The notes under the pieces are model-generated. The model was not told the origin of the DNA and made no database searches. It worked only from the letters and a program-made list of their open reading frames with translations. A stretch of DNA of 40,230 nt from Candidatus Crickella caballi (GTDB taxonomy: Bacteria; Bacillota; Clostridia; Peptostreptococcales; Anaerovoracaceae): assembly GCA_018064665.1 (NCBI GenBank), contig JAGHUV010000012.1, positions 1 to 40,230 of the forward strand, given 5' to 3'. Of the stretch, positions 32,344-40,181 are shown one piece after another. Each line of letters opens with the position of its first letter. Positions within the stretch are counted from its first letter, which is position 1. Position numbers and translations under genes: made by a program.

Positions 32344-34143
32344 ATGCTTAAGTATGTCCCACTTATTTGCGTTGTTGCAGGACTTCTCGCGGCTCTGGCT
32401 TCAGCTGCGTGGGTAATGTCAAGGAAGGTAAGCAACGGCAGAATAAGCGAGGCCGCAGGTCTTGTCCAGGACGGAGTTTCCGTATTTTTTAAGAGAATGA
32501 TCATACCGTTATTGATTGTAACTGTTGCTTTTTCTGCAGTTATTACTTTTGTAGTTAACTGGAAAGCAGCTGTTCTTTACGCTGCAGGATGTGTACTGGC
32601 ATTCCTTGCAGTATATTATGGTATGAGAATTACGGTTAAGGGCAACATCAGAACTGCAGTTTCTTCGGCTGTTTCGGGTCCTATTGCTGCATTTAAGATC
32701 GCATATAAGTCAGGTGCCGTTGTAGGTCTTCTCATATGTGTACTGTCGCTTCTCGGACTTGGAGCTGTACTTGTTCTTTTCAAGCTCAAGAGCGTGACTC
32801 AGATTGTTGCATGCTTTGGTCTCGGTGCTTCCACAGTTGCAATTTTTGCACGTATAGGAGGAGGCATTTATAACAGAGCAAGCGCTTATGCTGCTGAGAA
32901 GGTTACAGGGGATTATCCTGATATCGGACAGGAAAGCATAAACAATCCTGTATATGTATCACACAAAGTCGGACAGGAAATCGGAGATGTATGCGGCATG
33001 AGTGCAGAGATGCTTGAGACCTATGTCGGTTCTCTTGTTGCTGCAGTTATGCTTGCGGCAGTTGCTGTTAATTCATCCGGCGTTACATCAACATTTACGC
33101 TTGGAACAGCAGCTCTGTTCCCGCTGATTATTGCAGGAATGGGTCTTATCGTTTCAATTGTTTCTATGATGTTTGTAAGATATTCTCCTAAAGGTGAACA
33201 GACAGGTCCGCTTGTTACTGCATCAATAATTGCAAGTGTGCTTATTTCAGGAGCATCCTTCTATTTCAGTAATGAGTTGCTTCAGTCTTATATCTACGGA
33301 GTAGCTATAAGTCTTGGTATAATCTGCGGTCTGGTTGTTGGTCCGCTTTCCAGAATCAATCATGAAACACTTCCGACTATCCTTGTCGGTGCAGCTGTTC
33401 TGGGATCCTATTACTGCGTAGGTACTTACGGAATTGCACTGGCAGCTATCGGAATGCTTTCAATTGTTACCATGAGGGTATCCTATCAGGCATTCGGACC
33501 TATCACATACAATGCAAACTTTATAGCTGAGTTCTCAAACCTCTCTGAAGATGTTCTTGAGAAAACAAGCCTGCTCAACAAGATCGGAAGAAGTACCGCA
33601 CCTATAGGAAAGAGCTTTTCAATCTGTGCAGCTGCTATGACCGCTATTTCTCTGCTTATTTCATATGCGGCAGTTAATGAAATCGACTCTATAAGTCTTC
33701 TTGACCCGGTTATCCTGGTATCGATGCTTATAGGAGCAATGCTTCCATTCAGCTATTCAGCACTGGTCGGCAAAGCGGTTGAGTCCGTATCCAACGGAAT
33801 CTTTAAGGAAGCAAGGGCACAGCTTCGTGAGAGAAAGGAACTTGTTGAAGGAACAGCTGAACCTGACTATAAGGCATGCAGCAAGGTTGCTGCCGACCAT
33901 TCAATAAGAGCAATCACTATCACAAGCATGCTTGCGATTCTTGTACCTGTTATTATCGGAATGCTTCTTGGTGTACAGGCACTTGGAGCACTGATTGCCG
34001 GTATGGTTGCCGCAGGAGCACTTAATGCGATGACCAACAGAGACATATCAGGAACATCGATTAATACTTTCGTTAAGACAGTAATCTTTGTTTCACTGGT
34101 ATTCTCAGCAGTATTTATCAATTACGGAGGAGTTCTTCTCTAA
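32344..34143 (+). CDS. Membrane pyrophosphatase-like protein lacking most catalytic residues
   Basis: The 599-residue product has about 14-16 hydrophobic segments and aligns by eye with H+/Na+-translocating pyrophosphatases (HppA). Matches include ARIGGGIYNRA (169-179), NNP (200-202) with GDVCGMSAEMLETY (214-227), and AFGPI (383-387) with IAEF (394-397). LIGAMLPFSYSAL (462-474), AEPDYKAC (505-512) and ISGTSIN (568-574) also match. Active family members need Asp/Lys clusters. Here KAADVGADLVGK reads RASAYAAEKVTG; DNVGDNVGD reads HKVGQEIGD; SDNAGG reads TYNANF. The C-terminal loop with NAGGAWDNAKK and GDTVGDPFKD is absent, explaining the short length (usual 650-750). PPi hydrolysis is therefore unlikely. 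There are no stops or frameshifts. GGGGG precedes ATG 32344, and the stop overlaps the buk ATG. Function unknown; a transporter, channel or regulatory role is possible. Confidence 0.82.
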   Translation: MLKYVPLICVVAGLLAALASAAWVMSRKVSNGRISEAAGLVQDGVSVFFKRMIIPLLIVTVAFSAVITFVVNWKAAVLYAAGCVLAFLAVYYGMRITVKGNIRTAVSSAVSGPIAAFKIAYKSGAVVGLLICVLSLLGLGAVLVLFKLKSVTQIVACFGLGASTVAIFARIGGGIYNRASAYAAEKVTGDYPDIGQESINNPVYVSHKVGQEIGDVCGMSAEMLETYVGSLVAAVMLAAVAVNSSGVTSTFTLGTAALFPLIIAGMGLIVSIVSMMFVRYSPKGEQTGPLVTASIIASVLISGASFYFSNELLQSYIYGVAISLGIICGLVVGPLSRINHETLPTILVGAAVLGSYYCVGTYGIALAAIGMLSIVTMRVSYQAFGPITYNANFIAEFSNLSEDVLEKTSLLNKIGRSTAPIGKSFSICAAAMTAISLLISYAAVNEIDSISLLDPVILVSMLIGAMLPFSYSALVGKAVESVSNGIFKEARAQLRERKELVEGTAEPDYKACSKVAADHSIRAITITSMLAILVPVIIGMLLGVQALGALIAGMVAAGALNAMTNRDISGTSINTFVKTVIFVSLVFSAVFINYGGVLL

Positions 34144-35231
34144 TGCCTGATAATTGCTTCAAGATATTTGTTATTAATCCGGGTTCGACTTCAACGAAGC
34201 TCGCTTTGTTCGAAGATAATGAGAAGGTGCTTGAGACTTCTGTCAGTCATGATGCTAAAGTGCTGAATTCGTTTCCTACCATTAACGATCAGCTCGATTA
34301 CAGAATGGGAGTAATAAGCGACTTCATAGAGGAGAACAGAATCGATCTCAGTGATATCGATGCATTTGTCGGAAGAGGCGGAAGCTGCTATCCTGTAGAG
34401 AGTGGCGTATATGAAGTTAATGATCAGCTTCTTCAGGACATTCGCAATCATGTCGGTGGAATTCTTCATCCGTCCAATCTGGGTGTTCAGATGGGTAGTC
34501 TTATGCAGAAAAAGTACGGCGGAAGATTATTCATGGTGGACCCGATCTGCGTAGATGAATATACTGATGTTGCAAGGGTTACCGGCGTAAAGGGCATTGA
34601 GAGACATGCTATTTCCCATGCACTTAATCTGAAGGGAACAGCGATGAAGCATTGCAAAGCTGTTAATGAGGATTACAGTAGTTCCAGACTTGTAGTTGCC
34701 CATATCGATGGCGGAATTACGATAGCGGCTCATGAGAACGGAAAGCAGATCGACTGCAATGACGGAGCAGGTGGAGAGGGACCTTTTACAGGAACGAGGA
34801 CCGGTTATCTGCCGCTGCTCGGTGTTCTGGAATATCTTGAAAATCATTCTGCTTCCGACGTCAGAAGGCTTTGCTCGGGTGCAGGCGGTTTTGTCTCATA
34901 CTTCGGCACCTCAGATGCTGATGAAGTATACAAAATGGTCTGTGAAGGCAATGAAGAAGCGGCTCTGATATGGGAAGCGCTTGGATATAACATAGTGAAA
35001 TACATCGGACAGATGGCTACTGTTCTTAAAGGAAAGGTGGACGGTATTATTCTGACCGGTAGATATACAAGGTTTGACGCTTTAATCTCATATATTCGTG
35101 AATATGTAGGCTGGATCGCGCCGATATATGTATATGAAAATGAGGTTGAGCATGAAGCTATGGCTGCGGGAGCTTTAAGAGTTCTTCGTGGCGAAGAGGA
35201 AGCTAAAATCTATCTGGGGAAACGCAGATAG
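34143..35231 (+). CDS. buk: Butyrate kinase
   Basis: Buk interconverts butyryl-phosphate plus ADP and butyrate plus ATP; it belongs to the acetokinase family (ASKHA fold). The phosphate-1 motif INPGSTSTKLALFE (11-24), GRGGSCYPVESGVYEVN, VDPICVDEYTDVARVTG, HALNLKG and AHIDGGITIAAHENGKQIDCNDG are characteristic of Buk over acetate kinase. The length of 362 is normal. It starts in the stop codon of the pyrophosphatase-like gene (TAATG), so translation is coupled. The usual partner ptb (phosphate butyryltransferase) is not in the window, so the acid actually used (butyrate, isobutyrate or another) cannot be told. Confidence 0.9.
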   Translation: MPDNCFKIFVINPGSTSTKLALFEDNEKVLETSVSHDAKVLNSFPTINDQLDYRMGVISDFIEENRIDLSDIDAFVGRGGSCYPVESGVYEVNDQLLQDIRNHVGGILHPSNLGVQMGSLMQKKYGGRLFMVDPICVDEYTDVARVTGVKGIERHAISHALNLKGTAMKHCKAVNEDYSSSRLVVAHIDGGITIAAHENGKQIDCNDGAGGEGPFTGTRTGYLPLLGVLEYLENHSASDVRRLCSGAGGFVSYFGTSDADEVYKMVCEGNEEAALIWEALGYNIVKYIGQMATVLKGKVDGIILTGRYTRFDALISYIREYVGWIAPIYVYENEVEHEAMAAGALRVLRGEEEAKIYLGKRR

Positions 35232-35237
35232 TATAAT
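35232..35237 (+). promoter_or_regulatory. Possible -10 element before pheS
   Basis: A perfect TATAAT lies one base after the buk stop, 30 bases before pheS. No convincing -35 or TG extension accompanies it, so an internal promoter for pheST is only a possibility. Confidence 0.25.
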
Positions 35238-35266
35238 ATAATTACATGCCATAGGAGGGATAAGAC

Positions 35267-36304
35267 ATGTTAGAAAGACTTGAAAAGATTCGTGAAGCAG
35301 GACTTGCGAGCATCACGAACGCATCAGACCTCAACGAGCTTGAGGTGATTCGCAAGGAACTCACAGGAAAAAAGAGTGGGTTACAGGAGGTTCTCAAGAG
35401 CCTTGGCGGACTTGATCCTGATATGAGAAAGTCTGTAGGAATGAAAGCAAATGAGGTAAAGAACTTCTTTGCAGAGAAAATTACTGAGAAGGAAGAACAG
35501 CTTGTAGAATGTGCATCAGCTGTAGATGGTGACATAGATCTGACTCTTCCGGGAATTGAAGTACCTAAGGGTGCGCTTCACCCGATTACTCAGATGTGTT
35601 ACGACCTGAATGATGCCTTTAGATCCCTCGGCTTTGAAATTTATAGTGAAGATGATATCAGTAGTGAACAGTACGCTTTTGATAATCTGAATTTCCCGGC
35701 AGACCATCCTGCAAGACAGTCCATGGATACATACTGGTTAGAAGGAACAGAGGACAAGTCAGGTACAGAACGTCTCTGCCTGAGACCTCATCTTACCGGT
35801 GGTTCTGTAAGATATCTGCTCGAGCATGGCGCTCCTGCGAGATTCGTTTATCCGGGCAGAGTATATAGAAACGAGAATACTGATGCCAGACATGAGAGAG
35901 CATTCTTCCAGTACGAAGCCCTTATAGTTGACAAGGACATCTCATTCAGTTCCGGACGTGTAATGATCGAAACTATTCTTGAGAAGGTATTCGGACGCAA
36001 GGTTAATGTAAGAATGAGAGAAGGGTTCTTCCCATTCACAGAGCCTGGATATGAGATCGACATGGAATGCCTTGTATGTGGAGGTAAGGGCTGCAGAGTA
36101 TGCAATCAGAACGGCTGGATAGAGGTTATGCCTGGTGGAGTTATTCATCCTAACGTACTCAGATCAGCAGGTCTTGATCCTGATGTATGGACCGGATTCT
36201 ATACTAATATAGGACTGGACAGACTGGTAATGATGAGATACGGAGTTGATGATGTTCGTCTCTTCCACAGTGCAGATCTTAGATTCTTAGAGCAGTTCAA
36301 GTAG
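35267..36304 (+). CDS. pheS: Phenylalanyl-tRNA synthetase alpha subunit
   Basis: PheS forms the (alpha-beta)2 enzyme that charges tRNA-Phe. An N-terminal coiled coil (about 1-85) with LTGKKSGLQEVLKSLGGL is followed by the class II core: HPITQMCYDLNDAFRSLGFEIY, the motif 2 region RFVYPGRVYRNENTDARHERAFFQ, EGFFPFTEPGYEID and motif 3 GIGLDR-like NIGLDRLVMMRYGVDD. At 345 residues the length is normal. AGGAGGG precedes ATG 35267. pheT follows after 15 bases. No T-box is present. Confidence 0.96.
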   Translation: MLERLEKIREAGLASITNASDLNELEVIRKELTGKKSGLQEVLKSLGGLDPDMRKSVGMKANEVKNFFAEKITEKEEQLVECASAVDGDIDLTLPGIEVPKGALHPITQMCYDLNDAFRSLGFEIYSEDDISSEQYAFDNLNFPADHPARQSMDTYWLEGTEDKSGTERLCLRPHLTGGSVRYLLEHGAPARFVYPGRVYRNENTDARHERAFFQYEALIVDKDISFSSGRVMIETILEKVFGRKVNVRMREGFFPFTEPGYEIDMECLVCGGKGCRVCNQNGWIEVMPGGVIHPNVLRSAGLDPDVWTGFYTNIGLDRLVMMRYGVDDVRLFHSADLRFLEQFK

Positions 36305-36319
36305 GAAAGGAGGCACGGC

Positions 36320-38740
36320 ATGAATATTTCATTAAATTTCGTAAAGAGATATGTTGATCTTCCGGCTGATCTGACGCCGGCACAGATCGCTTATGACCTC
36401 ACCATGAGAACTGTTGAGGTAGAAGATGTTATCAATACAGCAGATAAATTCCATCACATTGTTGTTGGAGAGATCAAGGAAGTAAAAAAGCATCCTAATG
36501 CTGATTCACTTACTATCTGCATGGTAGATGTAGGTGACGGAGAGATCCATCAGATCGTATGCGGAGGAAGCAATCTTACTGCAGGACACAAGGTATGCGT
36601 ATCTGTTCCGGGTGCTGAAGTATACTGGCACGGAGAGGGCGAACCTGTCCTTATCAAGGAATCCAAGCTCAGAGGAGAGCCTTCATACGGAATGATCTGC
36701 GGGGCAACAGAGGTCTTCCTTGAAGACATGTATCCGCCAAAGAGTGAGAGAGAAATCGTTGACTTTACTGAGCTGGGTGTTGAGTGCGAAGTAGGACAGA
36801 GTGTTGCAGATGTTGCAGGTCTTGCAGATATTATCCTTGAAGTTGACAATAAGTCACTGACTAACAGACCAGACCTTTGGGGACATTACGGAGTAGCAAG
36901 AGAACTGGCTGCAATATATCAGGTTCCTTTCAAGGCTCTGCCTGTTGAAAAGCCTGAAGGTCTGCCTGAATATGAAGTAGAGGTAAAAGCCGGAGAATAC
37001 TGCCCAAGATTTACCGCTACAAAGATCGAAAACGTGTATGTTAAAGAGTCTCCTGACTGGATGAAGACTCTGATTACTAATGCCGGAATGAGACCTATCA
37101 ACGCGCTCGTTGATATTACAAACTTTGTAATGCTTGCTGTAGGACAGCCTTCGCATGCATATGACAGCACACATGTTGTGGGTGATAAGATCATCGTAAG
37201 AAGTGCTTCCAAAGGTGAGAAGCTGATCCTTCTTGACGATCTTGATCTCGATCTTGAAGATGGTGATGTAGTTATCTGCGATTCAGAGAAGCCTTTGAAT
37301 CTTGCAGGTATCAAGGGCGGAAAGTACGATTCCATTCTTGATGATACTGTAAATGTTATACTTGAGATGGCTGACTTCTCAGCATCTGGTATCAGAAAGA
37401 CATCTAGAAGATTTGATGAGAAAACCGATGCCAGCATGAGATATGAAAAGGGCATTGATACTCAAAGAATAGATACAGGTCTGACAATGGCACTGTCTTT
37501 GTTCAAGGAAATCTATCCTGAGTGCAGATTCACTGCTTATAATGATGTTATTGTAACTGAGACACAGAATGCTGTGATAGATGTTACACAAGAATTCCTT
37601 GACATTCGTCTTGGAAAGGTTCTTGCTCAGGATGAGATCGAGGATATTCTGAAGAGACTCGGATATGAGGTTTCATTCGAAAATGGCGTATATCATTGCG
37701 TTGCCCCTACATGGAGATCAACAGGCGATGTATCCATGAGAGATGACGTTCTTGGTGATATTGCAAGACTTCTCGGATATGAATACTTCGAGGCAAAGCC
37801 ACTTCCTGTTAATTTCGAACATTCAGTAAAACAGGTTGATAAGGAACTTGCAAGAAATCTCAGAGAATACCTTGCATTCAGATGTGGATTCAATGAAATT
37901 TTCACATATCCATGGATCGATGAGAAGTTCATTAAGGCAGCAAGAATAGACATGGATAATTGTGTAAGACTTGCAACGCCACCTGCACCAGAGCTTGCAA
38001 CTCTGAGATCTTCACTGATCCCGGGAATGCTTGATGCAATTGACAGAAACATCCATTACTTTGACAGCTTCAACATCTTCGAAGCTGCACAGGTATTCGA
38101 GAAGGGTGAATATCATCCATCATCGGAAGAGGAGACACTGCCGATCCACAAGAACCTGCTTACAGGTGTAAGAGTAGGCCAGGATGCAAAGAAGCTCTTC
38201 TTCGAGGTAAAGGGTGTAATCGAAGGAATTTCGGGTTACTGCCACTGCGAACCTCTTGGCTTCAAGCAGAAGGTTAAGCCAAGCTGGGCTGATGAGAAGG
38301 TATGGCTCAACATTACATGTGACAAGAAGGTAATCGGCTCCATCGGACTTATTTCCGTTGCAGCCCTTACAGATTCCGGTATTAAGAGAACACAGGCTGC
38401 TGCATTTGAGCTTGATACCAAAATGCTTAAGGCATACCCATCAAGAACAAATGAGTTCAAGCATCTGCCACAGTTCCCACTGGTTGACCTTGACTTCTCA
38501 ATCCTTGTTCCTGAAGAAGTGACATGGAATGATATCCATGAAGCAGTTAAGTTCATGGTAAAGGAAGTTAAGTTTGTCGAGGAATACAGAGGCGAACAGG
38601 TTCCTGCAGGAAAGAAGTCAATTATGTTTAGTGTCAAGATCGGTAATGACGATTCTACAATGACAGGTAAGCAGATTGAGAAGAAGCAGAAGGGTATCTT
38701 CAGCGTTCTGACAAAGAAGCTTCATGCGGAAGTAAGATAA
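36320..38740 (+). CDS. pheT: Phenylalanyl-tRNA synthetase beta subunit
   Basis: PheT carries a tRNA-binding (EMAP-like) domain at about 40-155 (VVGEIKEVKKHPNADSLTI, QIVCGGSNLTAGHKV), the B3/B4 editing domain (about 205-385, with GMRPINALVDITNFVM and GQPSHAYD), the B5 domain (about 410-480) and the inactive class II-like core. The C-terminal ferredoxin-fold anticodon-binding domain spans about 715-806 (QFPLVDLDFSILVPEEVTW). At 806 residues it is full-length. AAAGGAGG precedes the ATG. It ends the secG-to-pheT run with a strong terminator. Confidence 0.96.
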   Translation: MNISLNFVKRYVDLPADLTPAQIAYDLTMRTVEVEDVINTADKFHHIVVGEIKEVKKHPNADSLTICMVDVGDGEIHQIVCGGSNLTAGHKVCVSVPGAEVYWHGEGEPVLIKESKLRGEPSYGMICGATEVFLEDMYPPKSEREIVDFTELGVECEVGQSVADVAGLADIILEVDNKSLTNRPDLWGHYGVARELAAIYQVPFKALPVEKPEGLPEYEVEVKAGEYCPRFTATKIENVYVKESPDWMKTLITNAGMRPINALVDITNFVMLAVGQPSHAYDSTHVVGDKIIVRSASKGEKLILLDDLDLDLEDGDVVICDSEKPLNLAGIKGGKYDSILDDTVNVILEMADFSASGIRKTSRRFDEKTDASMRYEKGIDTQRIDTGLTMALSLFKEIYPECRFTAYNDVIVTETQNAVIDVTQEFLDIRLGKVLAQDEIEDILKRLGYEVSFENGVYHCVAPTWRSTGDVSMRDDVLGDIARLLGYEYFEAKPLPVNFEHSVKQVDKELARNLREYLAFRCGFNEIFTYPWIDEKFIKAARIDMDNCVRLATPPAPELATLRSSLIPGMLDAIDRNIHYFDSFNIFEAAQVFEKGEYHPSSEEETLPIHKNLLTGVRVGQDAKKLFFEVKGVIEGISGYCHCEPLGFKQKVKPSWADEKVWLNITCDKKVIGSIGLISVAALTDSGIKRTQAAAFELDTKMLKAYPSRTNEFKHLPQFPLVDLDFSILVPEEVTWNDIHEAVKFMVKEVKFVEEYRGEQVPAGKKSIMFSVKIGNDDSTMTGKQIEKKQKGIFSVLTKKLHAEVR

Positions 38741-38748
38741 TTGCTGAT

Positions 38749-38782
38749 GGCTGCTGTGTAATAATTACACAGCAGCCGTTTT
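38749..38782 (+). terminator. pheT terminator
   Basis: GGCTGCTGTGTAA (38749-38761) pairs perfectly with TTACACAGCAGCC (38765-38777) over TAA, followed by GTTTTC. Confidence 0.85.
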
Positions 38783-38800
38783 CATAAGAAGGAGGTCAGA

Positions 38801-39409
38801 ATGGAAAGAAAAATCAGAATTGAGTTTCTTGGGCATGCCTGTTTTAAACTGTATTTTAATGATTATTCAGTTGTGATCGATCCTTATGAAAAAGGCTATG
38901 TTCCGGGTTTAAGTGATCTTAATGAATCTGCGGCCATGGTACTGTGCAGCCACGAACACGGAGATCATAACGCAGCTGATGAGATAAGTATTGATGGCAT
39001 TGCCGTAGATGCTCCGTTTACGCTTTCTGTTATTGACAGCTATCATGATGAAGTAAAAGGCGCAAAGCGGGGAATGAATAAAATCCATATCTTCAGATAT
39101 GGCGATTATAAAATTGCACATATGGGAGATATCGGCTGCAGTCTTACAGATGAGCAGCTGATGCCTTTGAAGAATGCAGATGCTTTGCTTATACCTGTTG
39201 GAGGAACTTACACAGTGGATGCAGAAGGGGCTGCGGATATTGTCAGGGTAATTTCGCCCGGAACGGTTATACCTATGCACTATAGGGGAGAAACCTTTGG
39301 ATTTGACAATATAGGGAAGGTTGACAAATTCACTCAGCTTGTTCCGAACGCTGTTGTGCTAACTCCAAAGTACAGTGCAGAGGAAGGCGAATGTATATTT
39401 GAACTGTAG
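38801..39409 (+). CDS. MBL-fold metal-dependent hydrolase
   Basis: The 202-residue product belongs to the metallo-beta-lactamase superfamily, UPF0173/UlaG-like branch. The metal-binding SHEHGDHN (50-57) has H51, H53, D55 and H56; further ligands are in AHMGDIG and at the late His of IPMHYRG. GHACFKLYFNDYSVVIDPY is the usual N-terminus of this branch. The substrate is unknown; lactones, phosphoesters or cyclic nucleotides are used by relatives. AAGGAGG precedes ATG 38801. It seems to be a single-gene unit between two terminators, though its promoter is not evident. Confidence 0.85.
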   Translation: MERKIRIEFLGHACFKLYFNDYSVVIDPYEKGYVPGLSDLNESAAMVLCSHEHGDHNAADEISIDGIAVDAPFTLSVIDSYHDEVKGAKRGMNKIHIFRYGDYKIAHMGDIGCSLTDEQLMPLKNADALLIPVGGTYTVDAEGAADIVRVISPGTVIPMHYRGETFGFDNIGKVDKFTQLVPNAVVLTPKYSAEEGECIFEL

Positions 39410-39421
39410 AGATATTTAAAA

Positions 39422-39453
39422 AAGAGGGGCAGCTTTTTCAAGCTGTCCCTCTT
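39422..39453. terminator. Terminator between the MBL hydrolase and thiT
   Basis: AAGAGGGGCAGCTT (39422-39435) pairs with AAGCTGTCCCTCTT (39440-39453) with one G-U and a 4-base loop. On the minus strand the stem runs into TTTTTTAAAT, a good terminator for thiT; on the plus strand the tail is weaker. Confidence 0.8.
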
Positions 39454-39465
39454 GTGATATTTAGC

Positions 39466-40014
39466 TTAGTTAATTCCGTAGTTGTTTCTGAGCTGTTTGA
39501 AAAGCTTCTTTACAGGTGGGAGGTTGATAAGAATAAGTGTTATGATTGCCTCTGCAGCAACATATGTGATGTTGTACCAGAGTGACCATGTAAGTGCGCT
39601 GAAGTTCTCAGGTGCGTATTCACCGAAGAAGATCCATCCGCTCAGTACAAAGCAGATATAACGTGCGCTTACACCGATGATGTATCCGAGTGTCAGTCCG
39701 TTCTTCTTGTCACGAACAAGACCGGAGAGACCCATTACTGCGAAGGCGATGATGTAGTCAAGTACAAGCTGAGCAGGGTGGATTACATATCCGCCGAAAA
39801 TCAGATTGATAAGACCTGTACAGGTTCCGCCAAGAAGTCCCCACTTGGTTCCGAGAAGGTAACCGAGAAGAATGATAGGCAGCATTCCGAACAGAGTTAC
39901 ACTTCCGCCCTGAGGCATCTGAAAGAGCTTGATCTGGTCGAGAATGATTGCAAGTGCGACCATGAGCGCAGAAATAGTAAGCGCTTTTACGTTGTTTGTT
40001 TTCTTGTTTTCCAT
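39466..40014 (-). CDS. thiT: Thiamine ECF transporter substrate-binding subunit ThiT
   Basis: ThiT is the membrane S-component that binds thiamine and works with a shared energy-coupling module (EcfA, EcfA', EcfT, not in this window). The 182-residue product has about six hydrophobic segments and family motifs: QMPQGGSVTLFGMLPI, GGYVIHPAQLVLDYIIAFAVMGLSGL and the C-terminal half with ARYICFVLSGWIFFGEYAP. The basic N-terminus is typical of cytoplasmic starts. A TPP riboswitch upstream confirms thiamine-related function. The ATG follows a T-run and AAGGAG. Confidence 0.94.
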   Translation of the reverse strand: MENKKTNNVKALTISALMVALAIILDQIKLFQMPQGGSVTLFGMLPIILLGYLLGTKWGLLGGTCTGLINLIFGGYVIHPAQLVLDYIIAFAVMGLSGLVRDKKNGLTLGYIIGVSARYICFVLSGWIFFGEYAPENFSALTWSLWYNITYVAAEAIITLILINLPPVKKLFKQLRNNYGIN

Positions 40015-40045
40015 AAAAAAATCTCCTTAATAATAAATCAAGGAG
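40015..40045 (-). promoter_or_regulatory. Expression platform hairpin of the TPP riboswitch
   Basis: On the minus strand CTCCTT (40045-40040) pairs with AAGGAG (40028-40023) across 11 bases; seven T's follow (40021-40015) and then the ATG. AAGGAG is the thiT Shine-Dalgarno sequence, so folding would hide it, and the U-run means the same hairpin could also end transcription. AAGGA in the 3' end of the aptamer (near 40085-40081) could compete for CTCCTT, giving an anti-sequestering state without TPP. Confidence 0.6.
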
Positions 40046-40075
40046 CTCAGCTGATGCACAGAAATAATCTGTCAG

Positions 40076-40160
40076 TATTTCCTTCCTACGTCGGCATTAT
40101 CCGAATCAGGTATAAGGGTCATCCAATTAAGGATTTCTCAGCACAGGCTCCCCTGGTTTT
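40076..40160 (-). promoter_or_regulatory. TPP riboswitch (THI element)
   Basis: Read on the minus strand, the conserved blocks occur in order: CCAGGGGAGCC, GCTGAGA, a variable hairpin ATCC-TTAATT-GGAT, GACCC, ACCTGATTCGG, ATAATGCCGACGTAGGAA. These are the diagnostic sequences of the THI box, which binds thiamine pyrophosphate and lowers expression of thiamine genes. The closing P1 stem looks weak here. The boundaries are approximate to a few bases. Confidence 0.95.
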
Positions 40161-40172
40161 TAATGTACGATG

Positions 40173-40181
40173 ATTATAGCA
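40173..40181 (-). promoter_or_regulatory. thiT promoter
   Basis: On the minus strand TGC-TATAAT (40181-40173) forms a perfect extended -10; the -35 (TAGCAA at 17 bases) is poor. Transcription would begin near 40166, just ahead of the riboswitch. The remaining AT-rich bases to the window end (40182-40230) hold no gene that I can see. Confidence 0.65.

Noticed and set aside
32344-34143. Annotation as an active H+-translocating pyrophosphatase
   Set aside because: Similarity is clear, but most catalytic Asp/Lys positions are replaced and a catalytic loop is missing, so the enzyme name would mislead.
34143-35231. Acetate kinase
   Set aside because: The sequence pattern (GRGG...VESGVYEVN, VDPICVDEYTDVAR) is that of butyrate kinases, and the length of 362 is shorter than acetate kinase.
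35232-35266. T-box or other leader for pheST
   Set aside because: Only 35 bases separate buk and pheS; no T-box sequence is present.
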